Below are positions 20,160-27,743 of a stretch of 64,000 nt of DNA, in pieces. The stretch's first letter is position 1, and every line of letters starts with the position of its first letter. A program made the translations under genes and the position numbers. A model generated the notes under the pieces. The model was not told where the DNA came from. It searched no databases and worked only from the letters and a program-made list of their open reading frames with translations. The DNA comes from Tomitella cavernea (GTDB lineage Bacteria > Actinomycetota > Actinomycetes > Mycobacteriales > Mycobacteriaceae): NCBI RefSeq assembly GCF_016599145.1, contig NZ_JAENKO010000016.1, positions 1 to 64,000 on the forward strand, given 5' to 3'.

Positions 20160-20501
20160 CCGCGGCCGTTCGGCAGGTGGCCGCCGACGGCACCAACCGT
20201 ATGGCGGTGCACGTCGGGGGCGCATCGCCCTCGGCCCTGACGGCATGCTCCACGCGGGGGTGGGCGATGCCGGCGCCGGATCCCGCGCCCAGAACCTCGG
20301 GCCCCTCACCGCAACGTCCAGGGCTTCGAATGGGCGGAGGACGGCACGATGTTCGCCTCGGAGTTCGGGCGGAGCACGTGGGACTGACTGAACATCATCA
20401 AGCCGGGCGGCAACCACGGGTGGCCGGTCGTCGAGGGGATCGCGGGCGAACCGGAGTACGTCGACCCCGTGCAGCAGTGGAATCCGGCCGACGCGGGCTG
20501 A
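20160..20501 (+). pseudogene. Remnant of a PQQ-dependent sugar (glucose/sorbosone) dehydrogenase gene
   Basis: Fragments of the beta-propeller enzyme are readable: RIALGPDGMLHAGVGDAG near 20225-20280, then, after an internal deletion, RNVQGFEWAEDGTMFASEFG and [20 protein letters not shown] up to a stop at 20501. A TGA replaces the expected Glu codon in [11 protein letters not shown] (near 20387). The N-terminus and middle are missing. It is not expressed as a functional enzyme. Confidence 0.75.
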
Positions 20502-20510
20502 CGCCACAGA

Positions 20511-20550
20511 ACAAAAATCGACCGGAGGGCGATGAGCCCTCCGGTCGATT
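20511..20550 (-). terminator. Intrinsic terminator of tRNA-Ala
   Basis: A 15-bp perfect stem (AATCGACCGGAGGGC with its complement, loop of 5 nt) followed on the minus strand by TTTTTG (20515-20511). Stem plus U-tract make this the clearest intrinsic terminator in the window; it lies 10 nt after the tRNA 3' end. Confidence 0.85.
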
Positions 20551-20559
20551 GGAATCCGG

Positions 20560-20632
20560 TGGAGCTAAGGGGACTCGAACCCCTGACCCCCACACTGCCA
20601 GTGTGGTGCGCTACCAGCTGCGCCATAGCCCC
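20560..20632 (-). tRNA. tRNA-Ala (anticodon GGC)
   Basis: 73 nt cloverleaf: acceptor GGGGCTA/TAGCTCC with discriminator A, D-loop AGCTGGTA, anticodon stem CCACA/TGTGG with loop CTGGCAG (GGC anticodon, reads GCC/GCU Ala), T arm with GGTTCGAGT. The 3' CCA is not encoded (CCG follows). Confidence 0.95.
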
Positions 20633-20643
20633 GTACTGAAACC

Positions 20644-20649
20644 AGTGTA
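20644..20649 (-). promoter_or_regulatory. -10 element of the tRNA-Ala promoter
   Basis: TACACT on the minus strand, 12 nt upstream of the mature tRNA 5' end, fits a -10 box. No clear -35 was found. A hairpin-like inverted repeat (CGCGGAA/TTCCGCG) lies just upstream. Confidence 0.4.
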
Positions 20650-20812
20650 GCCGTTCGCGGAACCGATTCCGCGATCGGCCTTGTGACCTCGTATTGCCGC
20701 ACGGTTGCTCCCCGCGCTGCCTCAGCAAAGTTACACGATCACGCCTGTCAGCACCAAATCGCCTGGGCAGGCGTCGGTGGCCCGAGCATGCGCACCCGCC
20801 ATCCGGCCGCGG

Positions 20813-21706
20813 TCACCGCCCACCGGTGGTCGGCGCGACGGTGGACGGGGCCGGCGTGGCGTGCGCGTTGAGCACGTCTGCCAGCCATTCCGAGCGGGAG
20901 ATCTTCACCTCGCCGGCCCCCTGATACACGGACGGGGTGATGGTGGAGCCTCCCGACAGCGCGGCCAGCGAGGACCGAGCCGCGGACGCGGCGGCCTTCT
21001 CCGCGTCCACCTGGGCACCGTCCGCGATGCAGGACACCGCGGGCTCGTCGGCGCCGAGCCGCTGCGCCATGTGCGCCAGCTGCGCGTCGCTGATGTCCGA
21101 CTTGCCGCCCTCGCGAGGCTGCACCCCCTTGGTGAACAGGACGTCACGGAACTTCGAATACGCGACCGCGTCCCCCGACAAAGCGACGCACCGCGCCGCG
21201 GCGGCCGCCCGCGTGGAGTAGTCGCCGGAGGGCGACTTGCCATCGAGGATGGTGATCGAGTGGTACCGCACGGCCAGCCGGCGCCCCGTGATCGCCGAAT
21301 ACACCGAATCCCCGTACAGGTCGGTGAACTGCCCGCACGCCTCGCAGTAGTAGTCCTCGTAGACGTCGAGGATCACCGGCGCGTTCGCGATCCCGAGCCG
21401 TATCGCACCGTCCGCGTCCACCGCCACGGGCACGCCCACGACGGATGCGATGCCCATGCGCTTCAGGTCCGGCGACGCGCCGCCGGCCGCGGGGGACGCC
21501 GACGCGGTGGTGTCAGGAACCGAGGAGTCGGGAGCGGGAGCGCCGGGATCGGAGTCGTCGGCGCCCGATCCACACCCGGCGAGCACGCCGGCCACGAGTG
21601 CCGCGCCGGCCACCACGGCGACGGCACGGCGGCGCCCGGAACGCGGAGACCGGTATCGCCGCCCCGCGTCGATCGTGCCGCCTGCATCCATCGTCTGTCC
21701 GCGCAC
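20813..21706 (-). CDS. DsbA-like thioredoxin-fold lipoprotein
   Basis: 297 aa. Lipobox signal VVAGAALVAGVLAGCGSG, then a Pro/Ser/Ala/Asp linker (about 50-85), then a DsbA-like domain with YEDYYCEACGQFTDLYGD (CEAC redox pair) and a helical insert with two further Cys. It is predicted to oxidise or isomerise disulfides outside the membrane. The GTG at 21706 has GGAGGAG at 5 nt; an ATG at 21691 is an alternative. It is a paralogue of the next gene upstream (shared pattern SxxGDYSTRAAxAA and SCIADGAxVDA), and both follow a MauE gene. Confidence 0.85.
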   Translation of the reverse strand: MRGQTMDAGGTIDAGRRYRSPRSGRRRAVAVVAGAALVAGVLAGCGSGADDSDPGAPAPDSSVPDTTASASPAAGGASPDLKRMGIASVVGVPVAVDADGAIRLGIANAPVILDVYEDYYCEACGQFTDLYGDSVYSAITGRRLAVRYHSITILDGKSPSGDYSTRAAAAARCVALSGDAVAYSKFRDVLFTKGVQPREGGKSDISDAQLAHMAQRLGADEPAVSCIADGAQVDAEKAAASAARSSLAALSGGSTITPSVYQGAGEVKISRSEWLADVLNAHATPAPSTVAPTTGGR

Positions 21707-21869
21707 TCCGTCTCCTCCCGGCAGGCCCACCGCTTTCCACCTTTCCATGTCCGTGCCCCGCCTGTGCGGGCAGCGCCCGGGAAAACGCTTCCGCCCTGCC
21801 GCGTCCTCATCGGACGGACAGGGCGGAACGGCCGTCGACCGCGCGCGGTGGTGACGGGTCGTCAGCGGC

Positions 21870-22640
21870 TCACTGTGCGGTGAGCTGCGTGATCCAATCG
21901 GCCGACTGGATGTTGACCTTCTTGCCGTCGTGCATGACTGTGGGGGTGCTCACCTGGCCGCCGGTCTGGTCGGACAGCTGCTGCATGGACGACTGCGCGC
22001 CCGCCTTCGCCGCGTCGACCTTCGCGCCGTCGGCGATGCACGAGACCACCGCGTCGTCCGCACCGACCTGCTTGGCCACCTCGGAGAGCTGGGAGTTGCT
22101 GAGGTCGGTCGAGCCGTTCTCCTCCGGCTTGACACCGTCCTGGAACAGGGCGCTGTGGAACTTGGAGAACAGCGCTCCGTCACCCGTGTCCGCCACGCAC
22201 AGCGCCGCACCGGCCGCACGCGTGGAGTAGTCGCCGCTGGCCGAGTACTTGTTGAGGAAGTCCAGCATGTGGTAGTGGACCGCCATCTGGCCGTTGTCGA
22301 TGGCCTGGTTGATCGCGCCGCCGAACTGGTGCTCGAACATGGCGCACGCCGGGCACAGAAAGTCCTCGTAAGCGTCGATCTTCACCGGCGCGTTCGGGTC
22401 GCCCAGCAGCACCCCGCCGTTGTCGATGACCTTGACCGGGGTGCCTTCCTGGACCGACCCGTACCCCTCGGCCTGCACCTCGGTGTCCTTGGTGTTCGGC
22501 AAGACCACGAAGATCACGATCAACACGATGATCGCGACGATCGCGACGCCGCCGAGCACGTAGGTGAGCAGGGCGTCGTTGCGCTTATTGTTCCCCAGCT
22601 TCGCGGCGTTGTACTTCTTCGGTGGTTTCTTGGAGCTCAC
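21870..22640 (-). CDS. Membrane-anchored DsbA-like thioredoxin-fold protein
   Basis: 256 aa. Lys-rich cytoplasmic N-terminus, one transmembrane helix at about 25-49 (VAIVAIIVLIVIFVVLP), then an external DsbA-like domain with AYEDFLCPACAMFEHQFG (CPAC) and the TPTV cis-Pro motif near the C-terminus. It is the type represented by Rv2969c-like disulfide oxidases in mycobacteria. The start codon is GTG at 22640. It is the middle gene of a MauE - DsbA - DsbA set; MauE could re-oxidise or reduce it in place of VKOR (inference). Confidence 0.88.
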   Translation of the reverse strand: MSSKKPPKKYNAAKLGNNKRNDALLTYVLGGVAIVAIIVLIVIFVVLPNTKDTEVQAEGYGSVQEGTPVKVIDNGGVLLGDPNAPVKIDAYEDFLCPACAMFEHQFGGAINQAIDNGQMAVHYHMLDFLNKYSASGDYSTRAAGAALCVADTGDGALFSKFHSALFQDGVKPEENGSTDLSNSQLSEVAKQVGADDAVVSCIADGAKVDAAKAGAQSSMQQLSDQTGGQVSTPTVMHDGKKVNIQSADWITQLTAQ

Positions 22641-22764
22641 CTTGCGTCATCCGTCCTTTTCTCCGAGCGGCCCCGCCGCGGGCGCGGCGGGAGCGGCTCG
22701 TCAATGGGTGTCGTCGACCGGGCCCGGTCAAGCCCGGCGGGCGGAGTAACCGCCGATGCGGTCG

Positions 22765-23424
22765 TCAACGCGATGCCGTTCCGGCCGTGCCGGACGCGCC
22801 TGCCGGCGCGTCCTCGTCCTGCGCGTCATCCGCGTCGACGCCGTGGTTTTCAGCGCCGTGGTTTTCAGCTGTGTGGTTTTCAGCGCCGTCGTCCTGCGGG
22901 CGCAGCCCGGCACGCGAACCGAACCCGAGGGCGAGCGGACTGCGCGGCCACAGCATCAACCACGCCGCGAGTATGAGGAAGCCGATGTCGCGTGCGATCT
23001 CCTCGGCATAGTCCACCCAGGTGACCGACGTGTCTTCCCCGCCGCCGCCGAAGCATCCGCAATCGATCTGCAGGCCGCGCGCCCACGCCGACGCGACACC
23101 GGCGATGAGGACCACCAGCAGCAACCCGGAGACGATCGCAGTCCATCGAACCGCGAGCCCCAGGATCAGCATGAATCCCAGGATCAGCTCCACTGCGGGC
23201 AGGCCGATCGCCACCGCACGCACCATCGGGTCCGGCAGCAGCCGGTACGCGTCCACGGCCTCCATCGACTGATGCACATCGGAGGCCTTCGCCCAGCCGG
23301 AGATCAGCCACACGGCGGCCAGCCCGAATCGGGCGAGCAGACTCACGATCGGTTTCCACACGCGGCCGAGGATACCGGCACCACACGCGTCCGCGCCCGT
23401 GCGCTGCACCCTATCGGACGACAT
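22765..23424 (-). CDS. MauE/DoxX-like membrane redox protein
   Basis: 219 aa with four transmembrane helices (about 27-45, 70-90, 95-113, 140-160) and the conserved Cys motif LQIDCGCFGGG between helices 3 and 4, as in MauE, which passes electrons or disulfides to thioredoxin-like partners. The C-terminal tail (about 175-219) is hydrophilic and contains an in-frame 15-bp DNA repeat giving AENH repeats. The ATG at 23424 has no clear ribosome binding site; a GTG at 23361 (VWKPIVSLLARF) is a plausible shorter start. It is the first gene of the set with two DsbA-like genes. Confidence 0.75.
   Translation of the reverse strand: MSSDRVQRTGADACGAGILGRVWKPIVSLLARFGLAAVWLISGWAKASDVHQSMEAVDAYRLLPDPMVRAVAIGLPAVELILGFMLILGLAVRWTAIVSGLLLVVLIAGVASAWARGLQIDCGCFGGGGEDTSVTWVDYAEEIARDIGFLILAAWLMLWPRSPLALGFGSRAGLRPQDDGAENHTAENHGAENHGVDADDAQDEDAPAGASGTAGTASR
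22841..22885 (-). repeat. 15-bp tandem repeat (3 copies) inside the MauE gene
   Basis: Units CCGTGGTTTTCAGCG, CCGTGGTTTTCAGCT and GTGTGGTTTTCAGCG at 22841, 22856 and 22871. The repeat is in frame and encodes the ENH(G/T)A repeats of the C-terminal tail. It uses AT-rich codons, unlike the rest of the gene. Confidence 0.8.
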
Positions 23425-23481
23425 CCGGCGCGGAAACGGCCGTCACGGAATACGGAATCCAGAGCTACGCGTACTCGTAGC

Positions 23482-23497
23482 ACAGTGTTACGGTAGG
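23482..23497 (+). promoter_or_regulatory. Element before mntH matching the repeat operator at 1504-1519
   Basis: ACAGTGTTACGGTAGG agrees with ACAGTGTTACTGTCGG (1504-1519) at 14 of 16 positions and keeps the imperfect palindrome ACAG-TGTTA-CxGT. A second imperfect palindrome (GAGTT...AACTC) lies at about 23507-23527. Both precede a Mn2+/metal importer gene, so a metal-sensing repressor is suspected. Confidence 0.45.
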
Positions 23498-23597
23498 TCT
23501 CATCACGAGTTTCGTGCTTACGAACTCAAAGCGTGGGGCAGACGGATACGGGAGGTACGCCCGGCCCCCACACGGCGCGCAGGCAGGACTTCCGCAG

Positions 23598-24983
23598 TTG
23601 GCGACGACGACAGACCCCGCCGAGGCGGCCCGGCACCCGGCGGGGCCGCGCCGACATGATGCGCACCGCGTAGCGATGCTGTTCGGCCCCGCCTTCGTCG
23701 CCGCGGTCGCGTACGTGGACCCGGGCAACGTGGCCGCCAACGTGACCGCGGGGTCCCGGTACGGATACCTGCTGCTGTGGGTGCTGATCCTGGCCAACGC
23801 GATGGCCGTGCTCATCCAGTACTTGTCCGCGAAGCTGGGCCTGGTCACCGGATCGTCACTATCGGAAACTCTGGGTGCACGGCTCCGGCCGGGGGCCCGG
23901 CGCGGATTCTGGCTGCAGGCCGAGGTCGCCGCGGCCGCAACGGACGTCGCCGAGGTGATCGGCGGTGCCATCGCGTTGCACCTGCTCTTCGGCCTGCCCC
24001 TCGCCGCCGGCGGCGCTATCACCGGCGTCGTGTCGATGGTGCTGCTGGCGGTGGGCGACCGGCGCGGGCAACGTCGCTTCGAGCTGCTGGTGGTGGGTCT
24101 GCTGCTCATCATCACGATCGGCTTCACCTGTGGGCTGCTGTTCGTCGACGTCTCCCCTACGGACCTCGTCGGCGGCATCGTCCCCCGGTTCGAGGGGGTG
24201 CAGACGCTGCTGCTGGCCGCGGGCATGCTCGGGGCGACGGTGATGCCGCACGCCATCTACGTCCATTCCGCACTCGCGCGCGACAGGCACCGCGCCGACC
24301 TCGTGCACCTGGACGCGCACGCGGTGGCCGACGGCCCCTGCGAGGACGGCGCCCCGGATTCCGGGGATACGAAGGATGCGGGACGAGCCGCCCCCGCGCG
24401 CGAGGACGGCGGCCGGGGCCACGCCGTCCTCGACAAGCTGCTGCGCGCCACACGCTGTGACGTGGCGGTGGCTCTGGTCATCGCCGGGGGCGTGAACATC
24501 GCGCTGCTCGTACTCGCCGCCGCCGCGCTGCACGGCGTCTCCGGCACCGACACCATCGAGGGCGCGCACCACGCGATCGAGGCGGCGCTGGGGCCGGCAG
24601 TGGGCACCGTGTTCGCGGTGGGGCTGCTGGCCTCCGGCCTGGCTTCCACATCGGTGGGCGCCGCCGCGGGCGCGGAGATCATGTCGGGGTTGCTGCATGT
24701 GCGGGTCCCGCTGCTCGCCCGTCGCATCGTCACGTTGGTACCGGCCGTGGCCCTGCTCGCCGCGGGAGCCGACCCCACCTACGCGCTGATCCTCAGTCAG
24801 GTGGTGCTGAGCTTCTGCATCCCGTTCGCGCTCATTCCTCTGGTGCGGTATACCGCGCAGAGTTCGCTGATGGGCGCGTACCGCAGCGGCCCCGTCGTCC
24901 GCGTCGCAGCCTGGACGACGGTCGCCGTGATCGTCGCACTCAACGCCGCACTGCTGGCCCTGACGGTGCTGGGCGTCGAATAG
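23598..24983 (+). CDS. mntH: Nramp-family Mn2+/divalent metal transporter
   Basis: 461-aa (from the TTG at 23598) proton-coupled metal importer with about 11 transmembrane helices. Family motifs: AMLFGPAFVAAVAYVDPGN (metal-binding DPGN in TM1), QYLSAKLGLVTG, ATDVAEVIGGAIALHLLF, and GATVMPHAIYVHSALAR (MPH in TM6). It closely follows mycobacterial MntH. The loop after ALARDRHRADLV is unusually long and acidic (about 50 residues, GPCEDGAPDSGDTKDAG). The start is uncertain: TTG 23598 has AGGA at 9 nt; a GTG at 23514 is also open. The upstream element suggests metal control. Confidence 0.92.
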   Translation: MATTTDPAEAARHPAGPRRHDAHRVAMLFGPAFVAAVAYVDPGNVAANVTAGSRYGYLLLWVLILANAMAVLIQYLSAKLGLVTGSSLSETLGARLRPGARRGFWLQAEVAAAATDVAEVIGGAIALHLLFGLPLAAGGAITGVVSMVLLAVGDRRGQRRFELLVVGLLLIITIGFTCGLLFVDVSPTDLVGGIVPRFEGVQTLLLAAGMLGATVMPHAIYVHSALARDRHRADLVHLDAHAVADGPCEDGAPDSGDTKDAGRAAPAREDGGRGHAVLDKLLRATRCDVAVALVIAGGVNIALLVLAAAALHGVSGTDTIEGAHHAIEAALGPAVGTVFAVGLLASGLASTSVGAAAGAEIMSGLLHVRVPLLARRIVTLVPAVALLAAGADPTYALILSQVVLSFCIPFALIPLVRYTAQSSLMGAYRSGPVVRVAAWTTVAVIVALNAALLALTVLGVE

Positions 24984-25048
24984 CCGACGGCGGGCGCTAG
25001 CCGACGGCGGGCGCTAGCCGACGGCGGGCGCTAGCCGCCAGCGAGCGC
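24981..25048. repeat. 17-bp tandem repeat (3 perfect + 1 degenerate copy) at the mntH stop
   Basis: TAGCCGACGGCGGGCGC is repeated at 24981, 24998 and 25015, then TAGCCGCCAGCGAGCGC at 25032. The first TAG is the mntH stop codon. Looks like a minisatellite (VNTR) in the intergenic tail. Confidence 0.9.
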
Positions 25049-25070
25049 TAACCGGCGACAGACGGCAACG

Positions 25071-25103
25071 GGCCCCGGCGGGTGGTCTTCGCCCGCCGGG
25101 GCC
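25071..25103. terminator. Bidirectional hairpin between mntH and tmRNA
   Basis: A 12-bp perfect stem (GGCCCCGGCGGG and its complement) with a 9-nt loop, lying between the convergent mntH and tmRNA genes. It ends 8 nt from the tmRNA 3' end. Confidence 0.65.
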
Positions 25104-25110
25104 AGTCGTC

Positions 25111-25486
25111 GGTGGAGCTGCCGGGAATCGAACCCGGGTCCTCCGCAGTGTCACCGAGGCTTCTCCGTGCGCAGTCCGCTATGCCTCTGCTCGGGCCTCC
25201 GGATCTCGCGAACACGTCCGGATGACGGCCCCAGTCGCTGTGGGATGTCCCGTCAATCTCCGCGACCGATCATGACGGTGAGCCCTCTAGCTGATGCCAG
25301 TACCCGGGCCGAGGGCGAACCCGGACTGACAGACTCACGCCTGCTGCTTAGGCAGCGAGGGCGAAGGAGTCAGCGCTCTGCTTGGAGTTGGCGCTTAATT
25401 GGTTGCAGCGACGCTTACGGTGGTCTCCTGCCTGCACCGGCACGCTTCCCTTGGATCTACTCACGCAGTCGAAACCGTTCAGCCCC
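25111..25486 (-). ncRNA. ssrA: Transfer-messenger RNA (tmRNA)
   Basis: The 5' end GGGGCTGAACGGTTTCGACT and 3' end GGGTTCGATTCCCGGCAGCTCC form the tRNA-like domain (GGGGCUG pairs with CAGCUCC, discriminator A). The internal reading frame ends GCCCTCGCTGCCTAA, giving the proteolysis tag ANSKQSADSFALAA if it resumes at GCC after TTAAGC. The tag ends in the usual ALAA but is 14 aa, longer than the 12-aa mycobacterial tag. CCA is not encoded (CCG). It rescues stalled ribosomes together with SmpB, encoded about 660 bp away on the same strand. Confidence 0.95.
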
Positions 25487-25723
25487 TTTCCACGACTCTC
25501 ACAGCCGTGCGATTCTTTCTGCACAGTGAACGCCTGTCGCTGGATCGCGCATCACGCGATCATGCACCAGACATCCGCAGCCCCACACGTTTCCGTGTGG
25601 ACAACACAGTCTAACGCGCGCGGACGCCGAAATCATCCCGTCGACGACCCCCGCGGTGGGAACGCGCGTATTCCCAGGTCGACGGTGCCCACGCTCACGC
25701 ATCAACAGCGTTGACGTCGCATT

Positions 25724-25738
25724 GTCAACAATGTTGAC
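25724..25738 (+). promoter_or_regulatory. Perfect 15-bp palindrome GTCAACAATGTTGAC (operator-like)
   Basis: 7-bp perfect arms around one base, 41 bp before the start of the truncated membrane-protein gene. A related half-site, CAACAGCGTTGAC, lies at about 25703-25715. TetR-family operators often have this form; no TetR gene is adjacent. Confidence 0.5.
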
Positions 25739-25778
25739 TGGATCGCATCGCAACAGGACTCCGCCGGGGGATGCAGCC

Positions 25779-26168
25779 ATGAACGCAGAGCAGCACGACA
25801 GCCCGCGCGGCGACACCGCGCGCGAAGCCGACTACGCGGAGATCCTCGCCGACGACATCGAGGCGGTCGCCCCGACGCTCGGCGAGCACCGCCCCGCGCA
25901 CGAGGCTCCACCGGGCACCGACGCCCCTGTGAGCCTCGCGACAATCGCGAGGGCCATGGTCTTCCCGCTGTTCTTCGTCGTCATGTTCGCGCTGTGCTAC
26001 GTCAGCGCGTTCCACAATCCCGCCCCGCACGACATGCGGCTGACCATCTCCGCCCCGGCGGGCGGGACCCGCACCGCCTCCGCGGAGGCGCCGGAGCGGG
26101 CCCCGTGCCGGCGCGTTGACCGCCCTCCTCCGGCGTCCCCCGGCGGGCTCAGCCGCGCATGCCCTTGA
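25779..26168 (+). pseudogene. Truncated membrane-protein gene (N-terminal part of a YhgE/DUF3533-like protein)
   Basis: 129 codons. An acidic cytoplasmic N-terminus is followed by one transmembrane helix (ARAMVFPLFFVVMFALCYVS) and the start of an external domain (FHNPAPHDMRLTISAP), the pattern of the N-terminal part of YhgE/Pip or DUF3533 transport proteins, which are normally 350 aa or longer. After that the sequence turns into a Pro/Arg/Ser-rich tail and stops inside the 3' end of smpB on the other strand, which suggests deletion of the remainder. It could still make a short membrane protein. Family assignment is tentative. Confidence 0.45.
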
Positions 26169-26664
26169 CGCGTCGACCGAGTTCGCGAGTGACCTCGCGC
26201 TCCATAGTGCGGCGCCGGATGTCCTGACGCTTGTCGTAGACCTGCTTGCCGCGCGCCAGTGCAAGTTCCAGCTTGACCTTGCCCCCGGAGAAGTACATCG
26301 ACAGCGGCACCAGGGTCAGGCTGCCCTCCTGGGTCTTGCCGATGAGCATCTCGATCTGGCGCCGGTGCAGCAGCAGCTTGCGCACCCGCCGCGGCGCATG
26401 GTTGGTCCAAGTGCCGTGCGAGTACTCGGGGATGTGCAGACCGCGCAGCCACACCTCGCCGTCGTCGACCGTGGCGAAGGCGTCCACCAGCGACGCCTTA
26501 CCCTCCCGCAGGCTCTTGACCTCGGTACCCACCAGCGCCACCCCGGCCTCGTACGTATCGAGGATCGCGTAGTTGTGGCGGGCCTTGCGGTTGGTGGCGA
26601 TCACCCGCCTGCCGTCGGCGTCCGCGGCCTTGGGCTTCTTCGCGCCCTTGCCCTTCTTGGCCAT
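26149..26664 (-). CDS. smpB: SsrA-binding protein SmpB
   Basis: 171-aa beta-barrel protein that binds tmRNA and places it in the ribosomal A site. Seen: [91 protein letters not shown] and the basic tail with KRQDIRRR. Start ATG 26664. It is downstream of ftsX on the same strand, and its 3' end overlaps the convergent truncated gene by 20 nt. Confidence 0.97.
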   Translation of the reverse strand: MAKKGKGAKKPKAADADGRRVIATNRKARHNYAILDTYEAGVALVGTEVKSLREGKASLVDAFATVDDGEVWLRGLHIPEYSHGTWTNHAPRRVRKLLLHRRQIEMLIGKTQEGSLTLVPLSMYFSGGKVKLELALARGKQVYDKRQDIRRRTMEREVTRELGRRVKGMRG

Positions 26665-26718
26665 GCTCAGCTTTCCCGTCTCGTCGCCGATGCTCGCACC
26701 GCATTCGGCGGCACCGTA

Positions 26719-26748
26719 CCCGGCCCCGTCATTCCCGGCCCCGTCATT
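26719..26748. repeat. 15-bp tandem duplication between ftsX and smpB
   Basis: CCCGGCCCCGTCATT occurs twice, at 26719 and 26734, and runs into the ftsX stop codon. Confidence 0.8.
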
Positions 26749-27646
26749 CCCGCACGTACAGGCGCAGCGTGATCCAGCCGGTCACCGCCGCGAGCACCGC
26801 GCTCACCGCGATGAGGATCGGCGCCACGAGCCCGATGTCCGCGTCCGTGATCCTGGCGATGATGTTGGAACTGTACAGATCCGACAGTACGTCCTTGATG
26901 AACAGGTTGTTCGCCGCGAACAGCCCGCCCACTGCCAGCACGGACCCCACGACCGAGGCCACCACCACCTCGAGCAGGAACGGCAACTGCGTGTACCAGC
27001 GGGACGCGCCCACAAGCCGCATGATGCCGACCTCGGTACGGCGCGAGAGCGCGGCGATCTGGATCATGTTCGCGATCAACAGCACCGCGCCCACCCCCTG
27101 CACCAGCGCCACCGCGAACGCCGCGTTGCGGATGCCGTCGAGCACCGAGAACAGCCGGTCCACCAGATCCGCCTGGGTGCGGACGCGCTGAACGCCGGTC
27201 CGATCACTGAACTCGCGGTCCAGCTCCCCGAACAGTTTCTGGTCGTCGACCTTCACCTTGAACGACGCCGGGAGTGCCTCCGGGCGGACCAGCGAAAGCA
27301 TCTCCGGGTCCGAGGCGAACTGTTGCTGGTAGATCTTGTAGGCCTCGTCGCGGCTGACGAAGGTCACCGATGACTGTCCGGCCGCCTCGGCCAGGTCCTG
27401 CCGCAGCTGCGTGCACGTGGCTTGCGCGCAGTCCGGGTCGTTGGTGGAGATGTCATCGGTGAGGAACAGCTCGACCTCCACGCGGTCCAGATAGATCTGC
27501 TCGGTAGCGTGGCTCATCTGGACCACGAGAAGGCCGCTGCCGAGCAGCCCGATCGAGATCGCGGTGGTGATGATCATCGCCACCGTCATCGTGATGTTGC
27601 GGCGGAGCCCCTGGAGGACCTCGCTGAAGACGAATTTCGCGCGCAT
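26744..27646 (-). CDS. ftsX: Cell division ABC transporter-like permease FtsX
   Basis: 300-aa membrane partner of FtsE; it transmits ATP-driven changes to periplasmic peptidoglycan hydrolases (RipC-type) at the septum. Layout: short cytoplasmic N-terminus ([20 protein letters not shown]), TM1 (about 20-45), an extracellular domain (about 50-165, one Cys pair DCAQATC), then three C-terminal TM helices with [20 protein letters not shown] between them. Start ATG 27646; 97 bp after ftsE. The order ftsE-ftsX-smpB is conserved in mycobacteria. Confidence 0.95.
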   Translation of the reverse strand: MRAKFVFSEVLQGLRRNITMTVAMIITTAISIGLLGSGLLVVQMSHATEQIYLDRVEVELFLTDDISTNDPDCAQATCTQLRQDLAEAAGQSSVTFVSRDEAYKIYQQQFASDPEMLSLVRPEALPASFKVKVDDQKLFGELDREFSDRTGVQRVRTQADLVDRLFSVLDGIRNAAFAVALVQGVGAVLLIANMIQIAALSRRTEVGIMRLVGASRWYTQLPFLLEVVVASVVGSVLAVGGLFAANNLFIKDVLSDLYSSNIIARITDADIGLVAPILIAVSAVLAAVTGWITLRLYVRE

Positions 27647-27743
27647 GGGTGTGTGTTCTCCGGTCGTGGGGACGTCGGCGGTTCGGCGTGGGAACGGCGA
27701 CGCGACGCGGGCGGCCCTGCCGCCCCGTCCCGCCGCGCGCGGG

